A stretch of 64,000 nucleotides of DNA from Flavobacterium channae (lineage in GTDB: Bacteria > Bacteroidota > Bacteroidia > Flavobacteriales > Flavobacteriaceae), in contig NZ_CP089096.1 in assembly GCF_021172165.1 (NCBI RefSeq), positions 2,418,001 through 2,482,000 of the forward strand, in the 5' to 3' direction. The first letter of the stretch is position 1; every line of letters begins with the position of its first letter. Under the pieces are notes generated by a model. It had not been told where the DNA came from. It did no database searches and saw only the letters and a list, made by a program, of their open reading frames with translations. The translations under genes were made by a program, and so were the position numbers. This document shows, piece by piece, positions 1-10,602 of the stretch.

Positions 1-3000
1 TTGAATGGTATTCCCTAAAGCATAAACATTTCCATCTTCACCAGTAATTGTTGTAAAAGCATCTGAAGCTCTTTGCCAGTTATAATCTCCTGTATACGTA
101 TAAGTAGACTTAACAAAACTGAAAACCGGTATTTTATTTATTGGCAAATCGTAATTAACAACCAATTGTTGATTGTGCTGATTTGACTGTCCAATATTCC
201 AATAATCATCCCAAATATCCAAACCATCAATTGGTAAGTTATTTTCATCTAAATAATTTCGCACAATATTATTAGATGAAGCCGTATAATTAAATCGTAA
301 TGACTTCGTTAAATTATAATTAAAACCATAAGTGTAATTAAAGAAATAATTTCTTCTATACAAATCTCCTAGACCAATTCCTTCTACATCAACTAATCTA
401 AATCGCTGCCTATTGAACTGACGAATAATATTAGAACTAAACGAGATATTTGTTGGCAAGAAGTTAAAATTGAAATCGCTCAACATTTTATAATAACCAC
501 TTTTCTTGAACAACTTAGTGTTTTTAAAAGGTTCAACAGTTTTTGGTTTAAATGTATAAGCATAATCAACAGTAGTTCTATTTTGCTTGTCAATTAAATT
601 TTCAATTTCATAATCATGATGTTCTGTTTCATTTAATGAGTACGATAATGTTAAATTCTCGACATCATAAAAATGTGCTTTCTTTTCAGGATTCTTCTCT
701 TTCTTAACACCTATTAAATTAAAACTTGTACGTTTAGTATAATCTATAGCTCTGTTTTCATAATTAGCACGATCATCAGGATTTGAAGTAATATCTAACA
801 ATTGATCCAATTCAATATCTTGATAGAACGGATCAAATTTTGGTGTAATTGTCTCTTCTCCAACCGCATAGTTGAATGGTAAATTTATTCCCCATTTTTT
901 TGGCAATAATTTCCCAAGATTCACATTTGTTACTAAATCATACTGGAATACATCTTCTCTACTTCTTTCATTTGGACCTTGTTCTAATGAACCAAAACCA
1001 ATTGTACTCATTCGAGTTGTAGCAGAAACAGTAGCAAAGTCAGCTAAATTAGTGTCTAAATTAGCAACAGCAGCATAACCTCCTTTGTTGTCCATATCCG
1101 ACATACGAAGCTCGTTGAACCAAACTTCTCCACGTTGAATATTACCTGTTTTATTTTTAATCCCAATCATTAAAGTTCTAACCAAACCAAAGTTCGGATT
1201 TCCTTTAATACCTAATGTTAACCTATTATCTGAAGAACCTATTTTAACATCTTCTTCCTCTATAAATCCAATTCCACTAGGATCAGTATAATCAATTGCT
1301 GGGTCATTTTGAAGATTTAAAATCTTTAATTTAGTTAAAAAATCTAAAGGCAATTCGATTTCATTTTCAGCTGGCCAAACTGCTTCAGCTGTCGAAGCCC
1401 CAAAATCTGTAACCTTTAACGGAATTTCAACTTGATAAAAATTATCAGTAAAATCATTCCCAAAACGAATAAAAGCAATTAATTCATCATCTTGTAAGTC
1501 TCCATCTTGAACACCTTCTGCATGTAAAAACATACGTAGTTTTTTAAACTGACGCATATCAACACTTACATTTTTAAATACAGCTCTTGCATCATTTGGT
1601 TCCAAACCATTAACTGTACCGCCTAATTTGTCATAAACACGCAGTGAAAGTGATTGTTCATTTTGATTGATTACTGTATTATTGTTATACAATTGTTCAC
1701 GAACTACTCCTGGCGGCGTAACATATCTGATAGGCGAACGCTGACCATTTTCTTGAATATTTAAAGCAACAACATCAAACCCAGTATTTGGATCATCTGG
1801 ATCTGTATCTAATTCATCAAAATTACCCGTATATCTTCTCCATTCACCACGTACCAAATCTAAAGCTCCAAAACGCAAAGTCACTTCATCTTTAAAACCA
1901 CTCATGTACATTCTCATGAAACGGATAGAACGAAAATCATTAATTGGACCAACTTTATTTGCATCAGTAAATTCTAAAATAGGAATTTTATACAAAATCC
2001 ATCTTGCTTTACCTGTATTTCCATTAGGTAAATCAACATTACTAACCTCTCTAACATCAGCAATATAATTTTGACCTACTGGAACAGCTCCATCAGGATA
2101 GTACTGAAAAGGAACCTCAAATTTAAAGTAAGCATTAATAGTATTCATCGTATTGTCACGATTTACATCCTCTACATCTGGAAAAGTAGTATTTCCTCTA
2201 TTATCATTTGTAACTGAAACCGGCGAATTACCTTCAAAACCATTATAATCTCTATATCGAGTAACAATATCTCCAGATCTATCTAAATAAAATCTATAAT
2301 TATCCGCTGATGGATCTGGGTAAGAAGCAAAATCGGTAAACTTTGCAGCTTCCTCAGCGTCAGTTAAACCATCGAAACCAGCATCCTGAACAGCTCTATT
2401 CCCATCGTTTGTATCAAATGCATAAATCAACGATTGAGATGCTGGAACTTGCCCCCATTCTGTAGTAATTGTTGGTTGCGTAGAACCAACTTCAGGCAGA
2501 CCGTTTTCGTATAATTTTCTACCATCCTTAAGGATATCTTCAGAAATTTCACCTAAATTGAACACCAATTTCCCTTCGTTTGTTGGGTCTGCAACATCAC
2601 CTGGATTACCATAATATGGGTCCATTACCCAAAATTGAATATATTCTACATTTGATTGTTCAAAATTAGTAGAACTTATAGAACGCATAATTCCCGCCCA
2701 TGTTTCTGGCGCTTCAGTATCAGTAAACTGATTTGTAGCACTTAAACTCGGATTATAATTGTATGGCCCTCTATCTTTTGGATAATATGACAAATCCAAT
2801 GTACTAATAACAGTAGTTTGTCCTTGAGCAATATCAGTAACTGGATATAATTCTCTACTGTAAACGCGTCTTGTTTTGTTAAACGAAATATCATTATCAT
2901 CAATTCCAGATGGTGTTTGCGTATAAAAAACAGGGTCAATTGTATACCAAGATAATTTACTTCTTTTATTACCAACACTCAAATCATCAATTAATGGTTC

Positions 3001-5715
3001 AGCAGAAGTAGCTACACCATCGTAATTATCTTCAAGCGGCACACTTGCTAGTGTCCAAGCTTGCGGAGAGCGCATATCAATGGTTGTTTGCGAACCTTCA
3101 AAATCATCAATATAAGTTGTTGCTTCACCATTAAACTGATCCGCTTTAGACGCTCCAGGTTTTAAGTAGGCAACTTCCGCTCTAAATGACAAATTCGATG
3201 GAACATCGGTATCAATATTTGGTAATTTATTTACTAATCTTGTGAAGAATGGAACTTCTGTAGAGAAATTAGTGTTGAATCCAAAAATTGTATTGTTTAC
3301 AGATTCTTGACCGTAATTTGATTTCGTAGTAAACGGTCTTTCAGACATATTTAAAATGGTAGCACCCATTAAAAATTTATCATTAAACTTGTGCTCAACA
3401 TTTAAACCCCAAAATCTTCTAGTTTGCTGACCAAAAACCGAATTGTTTTCAACCGAAACCTCAATTGGTGTATTAGAAGCTTGTAGTGAAGGGTCTAAAA
3501 TATTAACCTTACCCATTTGATAGTTAACCGTATAATCAACTCCTTCTACTAAAACTCTTCCTCCTGCAGTTACAACAACAGAACCTTGTGGCACATTAAA
3601 TGCCCCAATAGAAATTCCATCGCCACCCATCGACTTGAATCGTCCTTTCAATTGGAATTTGTTTTTAGCACTTTCTTGCAAAGCAGCCGCTTGAGTATTT
3701 TTATACATACTTCTGAAGACGTATTTTGCCTGATTGCTATTGTATGTTAATGGGTCATCGTAATTTTCTGGTAATGCAGGAACATCTAATTTGTTGAATA
3801 AATGACTTCCGAAAGGCTCAACTTTTAGGAAAATAATTTTTCCTCTTTGTGTATCTACTGTTAAACCTGGATAAAAATCAAAAAAACCATCTCCACCTTC
3901 TTGAGGGTCATTAGTATAATTTAACTGATCCAAATTGAACACTTTAAGCAAAGGAGTGTTTTTGACATCATTTGGCAAATCTAAAACATTAGGGTCTACA
4001 GCTGTAATATAATTTAAAGGTGATGGATCCGTATATAAAATGTTTAATTTAAAATCTTCCTGCTGTAATTGATATCCTCCAGGAATTTGATAAATATTTT
4101 TCATCATCAAATTCCAAGTTGGCATTGTATAATCTACTCCCGAAAGTGTATATTCATTTATTGTTAAGTTACTTTTCAATAATTTTAAAATCAAGGCTTG
4201 CGAATTTGGAACACCAGTTCCCCCAACGTTAGTAGCATCAACACCGTCTGTACCAAATTCCCCTACTTGATAAACATCACTACCTACTGTATATTGATAA
4301 GCAACAGCTAAAACTTCGTCATTAGCTAATCTTTGGTTTAATGAGATGTATCCTAATTGAGGATGATATGTATATTCTGAAGGAGTTAATTTTCTAGCAT
4401 TTTCTAATTTAGCAAAATCTATACCTTCTGAAGCACCAACACTTGTAGCGAATCCATTTGATGCTAAAGAAACATCTCTAATAGAACTATTTAAAAGGTT
4501 ACTTCCTATTGCATTAGGATCATACTTATTATTAGAGTTGTCTGTAGGTGTATTATTTCCTACATTAAAAAAACCTGCATTGGTTGCTAAATTAATATGA
4601 ACCGTTTCTTGAGGCAATACTCCAGTTAATGGCGCTTCTCCTAAATCTTGAAGAGCTACTATATTTCTAAGATTGTTTTCAGTTGAATTAACTCTATTTT
4701 GTTTGTTCGTTATCCAAACTTCAATTCTATTAATTTGAACACGAGAATTTATATATGGAAACGTTTCGAGTGCTCTATCATAATTGTTTCTAAAATATTG
4801 CGATAAGAAATAATGGCGATCTGCATCATAGTCTAATGCAAAAACTTCAAAATCTTGTAAAGTACCACCTCCTTGCGATGTAACCGATTTCGTTTGAGAT
4901 TTTTGCTCTGAAAAAACTCCTGTAAAAGTTGTTTTCCCAAATTGCAATTGTGCTTTAACCCCGAAAAGACTTTGCGCACCTCTTACCAATGAATTTGACA
5001 AAGGAAAACTTACGTTACCAACTTCAATTTTTTGAATGATATCATCTTCCGTTGGTGTGTACTCTAATTTGATTAAATTCTGAAAAGCAAAAGTTGACTG
5101 CGTATCGTAATTAACATTTACATTTAAACGCGTACCAACTTTACCTTGTAATCCAACACTAATTCTTTGGTCAAAATCAAAACTTGTAGTTTTTCTATTT
5201 CTTGGCGAAAATGAAGGATTATCTTGTTTTGTAAAACGCACTCCTAAATCCAATTCTACAGATCCAGTTGGCTTTACATCAATAGTATTACTTCCAAAAA
5301 TACTCTCAAAGAATTTCGAATTTACATAATACCTTGGTAGCAAATTCTTTTTAGCCGCTTCAGAACCATCTTTCTTACCATCCATCGCCGACGATTTTTC
5401 CTGGTAATATTTACGCATTTGTTCTCTTAAGACCAACTCTTGATATTGTTTTGGAGTCAATATCATAGGATACTTAATATTAAATCCGTCTACCGAACTC
5501 GTATAAATATAACGATCCGAAGCTGCGTCATAAACATATCTATCTAATATACTAACAGGATTTGGCATAGTCAATTTTCCCAAATCAACACCTGTTTTAA
5601 TAGAATCTTTTTCTTCTTCATCTACTTGAGCTTGTAGTGAAAATGAAAAAAACATACAGAATAATGCAAGACTATATTGTAATTTATTTATAGCTTTTAA
5701 GATTAAATTTTTCAA
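1..5715 (-). CDS. sprA: SprA, outer-membrane translocon of the type IX secretion system (C-terminus outside window)
   Basis: SprA is the giant outer-membrane channel of the type IX secretion system and is needed for gliding and surface protein export in Flavobacteria. The frame is open for 1905 codons from a TTG at 5715 to the window edge; family members are about 2400 residues, so roughly the last fifth is missing. The TTG gives a signal peptide (MKNLILKAINKLQ, a hydrophobic core, then SLQAQ); the next in-frame ATG, 20 codons on, would cut off its basic end. The mature part begins VDEEEKDSIK and continues with long beta-strand-rich, Asn/Tyr-rich sequence typical of the family. It starts 3 nt after ruvA, and the maeB-ruvA-sprA order is the Flavobacterium arrangement. 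Identity rests on overall sequence character and neighbours. Confidence 0.92.
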   Translation of the reverse strand, partial: MKNLILKAINKLQYSLALFCMFFSFSLQAQVDEEEKDSIKTGVDLGKLTMPNPVSILDRYVYDAASDRYIYTSSVDGFNIKYPMILTPKQYQELVLREQMRKYYQEKSSAMDGKKDGSEAAKKNLLPRYYVNSKFFESIFGSNTIDVKPTGSVELDLGVRFTKQDNPSFSPRNRKTTSFDFDQRISVGLQGKVGTRLNVNVNYDTQSTFAFQNLIKLEYTPTEDDIIQKIEVGNVSFPLSNSLVRGAQSLFGVKAQLQFGKTTFTGVFSEQKSQTKSVTSQGGGTLQDFEVFALDYDADRHYFLSQYFRNNYDRALETFPYINSRVQINRIEVWITNKQNRVNSTENNLRNIVALQDLGEAPLTGVLPQETVHINLATNAGFFNVGNNTPTDNSNNKYDPNAIGSNLLNSSIRDVSLASNGFATSVGASEGIDFAKLENARKLTPSEYTYHPQLGYISLNQRLANDEVLAVAYQYTVGSDVYQVGEFGTDGVDATNVGGTGVPNSQALILKLLKSNLTINEYTLSGVDYTMPTWNLMMKNIYQIPGGYQLQQEDFKLNILYTDPSPLNYITAVDPNVLDLPNDVKNTPLLKVFNLDQLNYTNDPQEGGDGFFDFYPGLTVDTQRGKIIFLKVEPFGSHLFNKLDVPALPENYDDPLTYNSNQAKYVFRSMYKNTQAAALQESAKNKFQLKGRFKSMGGDGISIGAFNVPQGSVVVTAGGRVLVEGVDYTVNYQMGKVNILDPSLQASNTPIEVSVENNSVFGQQTRRFWGLNVEHKFNDKFLMGATILNMSERPFTTKSNYGQESVNNTIFGFNTNFSTEVPFFTRLVNKLPNIDTDVPSNLSFRAEVAYLKPGASKADQFNGEATTYIDDFEGSQTTIDMRSPQAWTLASVPLEDNYDGVATSAEPLIDDLSVGNKRSKLSWYTIDPVFYTQTPSGIDDNDISFNKTRRVYSRELYPVTDIAQGQTTVISTLDLSYYPKDRGPYNYNPSLSATNQFTDTEAPETWAGIMRSISSTNFEQSNVEYIQFWVMDPYYGNPGDVADPTNEGKLVFNLGEISEDILKDGRKLYENGLPEVGSTQPTITTEWGQVPASQSLIYAFDTNDGNRAVQDAGFDGLTDAEEAAKFTDFASYPDPSADNYRFYLDRSGDIVTRYRDYNGFEGNSPVSVTNDNRGNTTFPDVEDVNRDNTMNTINAYFKFEVPFQYYPDGAVPVGQNYIADVREVSNVDLPNGNTGKARWILYKIPILEFTDANKVGPINDFRSIRFMRMYMSGFKDEVTLRFGALDLVRGEWRRYTGNFDELDTDPDDPNTGFDVVALNIQENGQRSPIRYVTPPGVVREQLYNNNTVINQNEQSLSLRVYDKLGGTVNGLEPNDARAVFKNVSVDMRQFKKLRMFLHAEGVQDGDLQDDELIAFIRFGNDFTDNFYQVEIPLKVTDFGASTAEAVWPAENEIELPLDFLTKLKILNLQNDPAIDYTDPSGIGFIEEEDVKIGSSDNRLTLGIKGNPNFGLVRTLMIGIKNKTGNIQRGEVWFNELRMSDMDNKGGYAAVANLDTNLADFATVSATTRMSTIGFGSLEQGPNERSREDVFQYDLVTNVNLGKLLPKKWGINLPFNYAVGEETITPKFDPFYQDIELDQLLDITSNPDDRANYENRAIDYTKRTSFNLIGVKKEKNPEKKAHFYDVENLTLSYSLNETEHHDYEIENLIDKQNRTTVDYAYTFKPKTVEPFKNTKLFKKSGYYKMLSDFNFNFLPTNISFSSNIIRQFNRQRFRLVDVEGIGLGDLYRRNYFFNYTYGFNYNLTKSLRFNYTASSNNIVRNYLDENNLPIDGLDIWDDYWNIGQSNQHNQQLVVNYDLPINKIPVFSFVKSTYTYTGDYNWQRASDAFTTITGEDGNVYALGNTIQ

Positions 5716-5718
5716 GTT

Positions 5719-6300
5719 TTATAAATTTTTTAAAGCTTGTTTTATTAAGTTCTCTACAGAGGCATTTGGGGTTTCTCTTATAATCCTATCTATTACTTTT
5801 TCGGCTGCTTTTCTAGCAAATCCTAAAACTTCTAATGCAGATAACGCTTCATCTTTATTTGTATTGCTTTGAACTACCGAAACTTCATCTAAATTATACA
5901 CTTTTAACACTTTTTCTTTCAAATCCAAAATAATACGTTGTGCTGTTTTAGCTCCAATTCCTTTCATAGACTGTACTGTGGCTACATCATTTGAAGCAAT
6001 CGCTTGTATAATTTGACTTGGTGCAAGTGAAGACAACATAGTTCTTGCTGTACTAGCTCCAACACCTGAAACCGAAAGTAATAATTTAAATAATTCGCGT
6101 TCTTGTTTTTCAACAAAACCATACAACGTATGAGCATCTTCTTTTACTTGCAAAAACGTAAATAATTTTAAACTTTCTGATTCTGGTAATAGAGAAAACG
6201 TATGTAATGAAATATTAATATGATACCCCACACCATTACAATCTATAACGACTTCGGTTGGTGTTTTTTCAACTAATCTACCTTGGATATGGGCTATCAT
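5719..6300 (-). CDS. ruvA: Holliday junction branch migration protein RuvA
   Basis: RuvA binds the four-way Holliday junction and loads the RuvB motor during recombinational repair. The 193-residue product starts MIAHIQGRL, the standard RuvA N-terminus. It has the OB-fold domain I, then two helix-hairpin-helix motifs (LLSVSGVGASTA and MKGIGAKTAQRII), and the C-terminal domain III (DEALSALEVLGF) that touches RuvB. The frame stays open 16 codons upstream to 6348, but that extension overlaps maeB and lacks family similarity, so the ATG at 6300 is chosen. It lies 10 nt after maeB and 3 nt before sprA, so the three are probably co-transcribed. ruvB is on the same strand about 4.3 kb upstream; there is no ruvAB operon. 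Confidence 0.96.
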   Translation of the reverse strand: MIAHIQGRLVEKTPTEVVIDCNGVGYHINISLHTFSLLPESESLKLFTFLQVKEDAHTLYGFVEKQERELFKLLLSVSGVGASTARTMLSSLAPSQIIQAIASNDVATVQSMKGIGAKTAQRIILDLKEKVLKVYNLDEVSVVQSNTNKDEALSALEVLGFARKAAEKVIDRIIRETPNASVENLIKQALKNL

Positions 6301-6310
6301 ACTTTCTTTC

Positions 6311-8596
6311 TTATAATTTATTTTGTTTTCTTCCTTTTTCTTGAGCATCTACAACTGCTACAGCAGCCATATTTACCATTTCTTCTACACTAGCTCCTAA
6401 TTGAAAAACGTGTACAGGTTTGTCTAATCCTAAAATAATTGGACCAATAGATTCTGCTTTATTCAACTCTTTCAATAACTTATAAGTAATATTTGCTGCG
6501 TCTAAATTAGGAAAAATAAGTGTATTTACTTTTTTATTTACCAATTTTGAAAACGGGAATTTACTCTTTAACATATCCGAATTTAATGCAAAGTCTGTTT
6601 GAATTTCTCCATCGACAATTAAATCTGGGAAATTTTCATGTAAATAAGCTACAGCTTGACTTACTTTACTTGGTCCTTCATTATGTGATGAACCAAAATT
6701 TGAATAAGAAACCATTGCAATAACAGGCTCCATTCCGAACATTCGAACAGTTTTAGCTGTCATCAAAGCAATTCTTGCTAAATCATCTGCTGAAGGATTT
6801 GGATTTATTGCGGTATCAGACAAGAAAATTGGTCCTCTTGCCGTCATCATCATATTTGTAGTCGCAATTTTTGAAACTCCAGGTGCTTTATCAATCAATT
6901 GCATAACAGGTTTAATAGTAGTTGGGTAACTTCTAGAATATCCTGTAACCATTGCATCCGCTTCACCCGTGTTAACCATCATTAATCCAAAATAATTACG
7001 CTCGCGCATCCATTTCTCTGCATCTAACAAGGTGATGCCTTTGCGCTTTCTGGTCTCCCAAAAATGTTTTGCATACGCTAATCGTTTCGCTTCAGATTCT
7101 TTGGTTTTTGGATCAAAAATTGGCACTTCAGTATCAAAACCAATTTCTTCTTTTAATTCTTTTATAATTTCTAAATTTCCTAATAAAATTGGGAAACCAA
7201 TACCTTCTTCATGAACAATTTGAGCCGCTTTCAATACATCAATTTGATCCGCTTCAGCAAAAATAATGCGTTTTGGATTGGTTCTTGCTCTATTGGTTAG
7301 CAAACGAATCATTTTGTTATCAGAACCCATTCGCTCTAATAATTCGTCTTTGTATTTTTCCCAATCCGTAATTGGAGCTGTTGCTACACCTGATTCCATA
7401 GCAGCTTTGGCTACGGCTGGCGGAACTGCTGCAATTAACCTCGGATCAAAAGGTTTTGGAATAATATAATCGCGACCAAACGTTAATTTTGTTTCACCAT
7501 AGGCAATATTTACTTGCTCTGGAACCGACTCTTTTGCTAATTCTGCTAAAGCTACAACGGCTGCTTTCTTCATTTCCTCATTAATTTTCGTAGCTCTAAC
7601 ATCTAGCGCCCCTCTGAAAATAAATGGGAAACCTAATACATTATTTACTTGGTTAGGATGATCTGAACGACCTGTTGCCATAATGATATCTTTACGCGTA
7701 TCGATAGCTAAATTGTAGTTGATCTCTGGTGTAGGATTTGCCATTGCAAAAACAATTGGATTATCTGCCATAGACAATAACATTTCAGGCGTAACGATAT
7801 CTCCAGAAGACAATCCGATAAATACATCAGCACCTTTCATGGCGTGTGCCAAATCATCATAATGTTTATCTGTTGCATAAGGGCGTTGCATATCTGTAAC
7901 ACGAGGGTCATCTTTACGTAATGCTCCTTTACTATTGAACATCACGATATTTTCTGGCTTTACACCAAATGCAACATATAAATTAGCACATGCAATGGCA
8001 GCCGAACCCGCCCCAGAAATAACCATTTTCACTTCATCCATTTTCTTTCCTGCTAACTCTACTGCATTCAATAAAGCGGCTGATGAAATAATAGCAGTTC
8101 CGTGTTGGTCATCGTGCATTACTGGAATATTCAATTCCTCTACCAAACGTCTTTCAATTTCGAAAGATTCTGGTGCTTTGATATCTTCTAAGTTAATTCC
8201 ACCGAAAGTTGGCGCGATATTTTTTACCGTTTCTATGAATTTGTCTACGTCTTTAGTATCCACTTCAATATCAAAAACATCAATATCGGCAAAGATTTTG
8301 AACAACAAACCTTTTCCTTCCATTACGGGTTTTGAGGCTTCTGGACCAATATCTCCTAAACCTAAAACTGCGGTTCCGTTTGAGATTACAGCTACTAAAT
8401 TTCCTTTTGCGGTATATTTATAAACGTTGTTAACGTCTTTTTCAATTTCTAAACAAGGTTCTGCTACTCCTGGAGAATAAGCCAAAGCTAAATCTCTTTG
8501 AGTTGCATATTTTTTGGTAGGAACTACCTGAATTTTTCCTGGCGTTGGTTTTGCGTGATATAATAAGGCTTCTCTACGTTTACTATCTTTATGCAT
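6311..8596 (-). CDS. maeB: NADP-dependent malic enzyme with C-terminal phosphotransacetylase-like domain (MaeB type)
   Basis: This enzyme decarboxylates malate to pyruvate, making NADPH. The 761-residue length and two-domain layout are those of MaeB. Residues 1 to about 430 are the malic enzyme part, with LAYSPGVAEPC near the start, the metal-binding stretch HDDQHGTAII and the nucleotide-binding VISGAGSAAIACA. The rest resembles phosphate acetyltransferase (RIIFAEAD, then NYFGLMMVNTGEADAMVTG); in studied MaeB proteins this domain is regulatory, sensing acetyl-CoA, rather than catalytic. It is the first gene of the maeB-ruvA-sprA unit, with a TATATTTG box 22 nt upstream of its ATG. Confidence 0.96.
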   Translation of the reverse strand: MHKDSKRREALLYHAKPTPGKIQVVPTKKYATQRDLALAYSPGVAEPCLEIEKDVNNVYKYTAKGNLVAVISNGTAVLGLGDIGPEASKPVMEGKGLLFKIFADIDVFDIEVDTKDVDKFIETVKNIAPTFGGINLEDIKAPESFEIERRLVEELNIPVMHDDQHGTAIISSAALLNAVELAGKKMDEVKMVISGAGSAAIACANLYVAFGVKPENIVMFNSKGALRKDDPRVTDMQRPYATDKHYDDLAHAMKGADVFIGLSSGDIVTPEMLLSMADNPIVFAMANPTPEINYNLAIDTRKDIIMATGRSDHPNQVNNVLGFPFIFRGALDVRATKINEEMKKAAVVALAELAKESVPEQVNIAYGETKLTFGRDYIIPKPFDPRLIAAVPPAVAKAAMESGVATAPITDWEKYKDELLERMGSDNKMIRLLTNRARTNPKRIIFAEADQIDVLKAAQIVHEEGIGFPILLGNLEIIKELKEEIGFDTEVPIFDPKTKESEAKRLAYAKHFWETRKRKGITLLDAEKWMRERNYFGLMMVNTGEADAMVTGYSRSYPTTIKPVMQLIDKAPGVSKIATTNMMMTARGPIFLSDTAINPNPSADDLARIALMTAKTVRMFGMEPVIAMVSYSNFGSSHNEGPSKVSQAVAYLHENFPDLIVDGEIQTDFALNSDMLKSKFPFSKLVNKKVNTLIFPNLDAANITYKLLKELNKAESIGPIILGLDKPVHVFQLGASVEEMVNMAAVAVVDAQEKGRKQNKL

Positions 8597-8618
8597 GGTT
8601 TTTTATTTTACTAACTTA

Positions 8619-8626
8619 CAAATATA
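8619..8626 (-). promoter_or_regulatory. Putative -7 box of the maeB promoter
   Basis: On the minus strand this reads TATATTTG, matching the Bacteroidota -7 consensus TAnnTTTG. It lies 22 nt upstream of the maeB ATG, which implies a short 5' leader. I see no clear TTTG -33 element at the usual spacing, so the call rests on the -7 box and position. Confidence 0.5.
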
Positions 8627-8700
8627 GTAGTATACGCATAAAATGAGAAATTATTTTGGGATTCTTTTGAAAAAAGTTTTGAGCTGTAAATTAAGCAAAA

Positions 8701-9585
8701 TCACTGGTTTTTTACAAAAAATTTTATCTTCTTAAACCCCGTAATCAACAAAACTGCTACTAACCCAAATGCGATTCCCACACCAAATTCAGCTAGTGTT
8801 GATGGAATGCTATGAGGAATTAAATGATGTAAGTAGTCGATATTATGAAGAAAAATACCTCCTGAAACTAAGATAAGTGCAATAGTTCCTAAAACAGCAA
8901 GTCCTTTAATCACTAGTGGCAAAGCTTTGATTAAAATTCCACCTACAGATGACATAAATCCTTTGTTATCTGATTTTCTCATCAAATAAAATCCAGCATC
9001 ATCCATTCGAACAATAAAGGCTACAATTCCGTATACTCCGATGGTTGCAATAATTGCTACAAAAGTTACACTCAAAATTTGGGTAATGAGCGGATGCTGT
9101 TTTTCCATTGCAGTTCCTAAAGCGATGATAACAATTTCAAGGGATAAAATGAAATCGGTTTTGATAGCCGATTTTACTTTTGCTTTTTCAGAATTTTCGT
9201 CATTTTCCTCTAATTCGCTTTCCGCAATAACTTCTTCTCCTTTTTTAGTATGATGAAAAAAATATTCGATTATTTTCTCCACACCTTCATAAGCCAAGTA
9301 AATTCCTCCTATGATTAAAGCTACTTTAATTGCTGGTGGATATAACCAATTCAAAACAAAAACTACTGGTAGAATAATCAATTTATTGATAAACGAACCT
9401 TTTGTAATTGCCCACAATACCGGAATTTCTCTAGAAGCTAAAAATCCCGTTGCTTTTTCCGCATTAACTGCTAAGTCGTCACCTAAAATTCCTGCTGTTT
9501 TTTTGGTTGCTAATTTACTAGTCATTGCTACATCGTCCATCAATGCAGCGATATCGTCTAAGATTGCGAAAAATCCTGATGCCAT
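8701..9585 (-). CDS. DUF808 family inner-membrane protein (YedI-like)
   Basis: A 294-residue polytopic membrane protein of the DUF808 family, whose function is unknown. The family signature is at the N-terminus: MASGFFAILDDIAALMDDVA, then TKKTAGILGDDLAVNAEKATGF. About six hydrophobic segments follow, including LIILPVVFVLNWLYP, ALIIGGIYLAYEG and SLEIVIIALGTAM. An acidic cytoplasmic stretch (ESELEENDENSEKAK) sits between the second and third groups of membrane helices. It appears to be a single-gene unit, separated from maeB by about 100 nt and from queG by about 90 nt. A TAGTTTTG box at 9614-9621 on the minus strand could be its -7 element. Confidence 0.9.
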   Translation of the reverse strand: MASGFFAILDDIAALMDDVAMTSKLATKKTAGILGDDLAVNAEKATGFLASREIPVLWAITKGSFINKLIILPVVFVLNWLYPPAIKVALIIGGIYLAYEGVEKIIEYFFHHTKKGEEVIAESELEENDENSEKAKVKSAIKTDFILSLEIVIIALGTAMEKQHPLITQILSVTFVAIIATIGVYGIVAFIVRMDDAGFYLMRKSDNKGFMSSVGGILIKALPLVIKGLAVLGTIALILVSGGIFLHNIDYLHHLIPHSIPSTLAEFGVGIAFGLVAVLLITGFKKIKFFVKNQ

Positions 9586-9613
9586 AATTGTATTTTTTCT
9601 TTTTAATAACCCT

Positions 9614-9621
9614 CAAAACTA
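9614..9621 (-). promoter_or_regulatory. Possible -7 box for the DUF808 gene
   Basis: The minus strand reads TAGTTTTG, an exact TAnnTTTG match 28 nt upstream of the ATG. No -33 element is evident, and such octamers are not rare in AT-rich DNA. Confidence 0.35.
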
Positions 9622-9674
9622 CAGCAAAGTTTTGAAATTGAAAATATTTTTTGTCTGAAAAACACTATATCATT

Positions 9675-10601
9675 TTATTTCTTCAAAAAATTGATATTAC
9701 GAAGTAAGCCTTCATATTTGGTGCGTTTCACCGCAGAATTTTTAAATACCTTTTGAAAAGTATCTACTGAAATTTCTTCCCAATCGGATTTTGAGAAATT
9801 CAAAATATCTGAATTTGCTTCAAAAAGTGGTTCATTATGAGGTTTTGAGAATCGATTCCACGGACAAACATCTTGGCAAACATCGCAACCAAACATCCAA
9901 TCGTCGAATTTGCCTTTCATTTCTTGCGGTAAATTCTCTTTCAATTCAATCGTGAAATACGAAATACATTTACTTCCATCTACCACATAAGGCGCCACAA
10001 TAGCTTCCGTAGGACAAGCATCTATACAAGCTGTACAACTTCCACAATGATCAGTTGTTGGAGTATCGTAATCCAATTCTAAATCAATTATTAATTCCGC
10101 AATGAAATAAAACGAACCCACTTTTTGGGTAATTAAATTGCTGTTTTTACCAACCCAACCCAAACCACTTTTCGCAGCCCAAGCTTTGTCTAAAACAGGT
10201 GCTGAATCCACAAAAGCTCTTCCTGAAACTTCACCAATTTCGGTTTGGATGAAATGTAATAATTCCTTCAATTTTTCTTTTATGACGTGATGATAATCTT
10301 GACCGTAAGCGTATTTGGAAATTTTATAGGAATCATCATTTTGAAATTCAGAAGGATAATAATTCAACAATAACGAAATCACACTTTTAGCATCATCAAC
10401 TAATAAATTTGGATTCAAACGTTTGTCAAAATGATTTTCCATATAACTCATCTGACCATTCATCGAATTTTGCAACCAATTTTCCAATCTTGGCGCTTCT
10501 TCTTCTAAAAAGCCAGCTTTAGAAATACCAGAAGACAAAAAGCCGAGTCTTTTGGATTCGGCTTTTATCATCTCTGAATATTTTTCTTTATTGTTTATCA
10601 A
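9675..10601 (-). CDS. queG: Epoxyqueuosine reductase QueG
   Basis: QueG performs the last step of queuosine synthesis in tRNA, reducing epoxyqueuosine to queuosine with cobalamin and two [4Fe-4S] clusters. At 308 residues it matches the family. Two ferredoxin-type motifs are visible: [16 protein letters not shown] near residue 185 and [13 protein letters not shown] near residue 245. Upstream are family stretches such as [13 protein letters not shown] and [14 protein letters not shown]. It begins 1 nt after the ruvB stop codon, so it is translated from the same message as ruvB. A YhhQ-type queuosine-precursor transporter is encoded at 46266-46919, so the window carries both an import and a finishing step of this modification. 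Confidence 0.96.
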   Translation of the reverse strand: MINNKEKYSEMIKAESKRLGFLSSGISKAGFLEEEAPRLENWLQNSMNGQMSYMENHFDKRLNPNLLVDDAKSVISLLLNYYPSEFQNDDSYKISKYAYGQDYHHVIKEKLKELLHFIQTEIGEVSGRAFVDSAPVLDKAWAAKSGLGWVGKNSNLITQKVGSFYFIAELIIDLELDYDTPTTDHCGSCTACIDACPTEAIVAPYVVDGSKCISYFTIELKENLPQEMKGKFDDWMFGCDVCQDVCPWNRFSKPHNEPLFEANSDILNFSKSDWEEISVDTFQKVFKNSAVKRTKYEGLLRNINFLKK

Positions 10602-10602
10602 A

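Noticed and set aside
872..2978. Short frames on both strands between 0.8 and 3 kb
   Set aside because: All lie inside the sprA reading frame, which is open over the whole region.
7935..8423. A 162-codon plus-strand frame inside maeB
   Set aside because: It is antisense to a well-conserved malic enzyme; composition is that of a shadow frame, and it has no recognisable domain or promoter.
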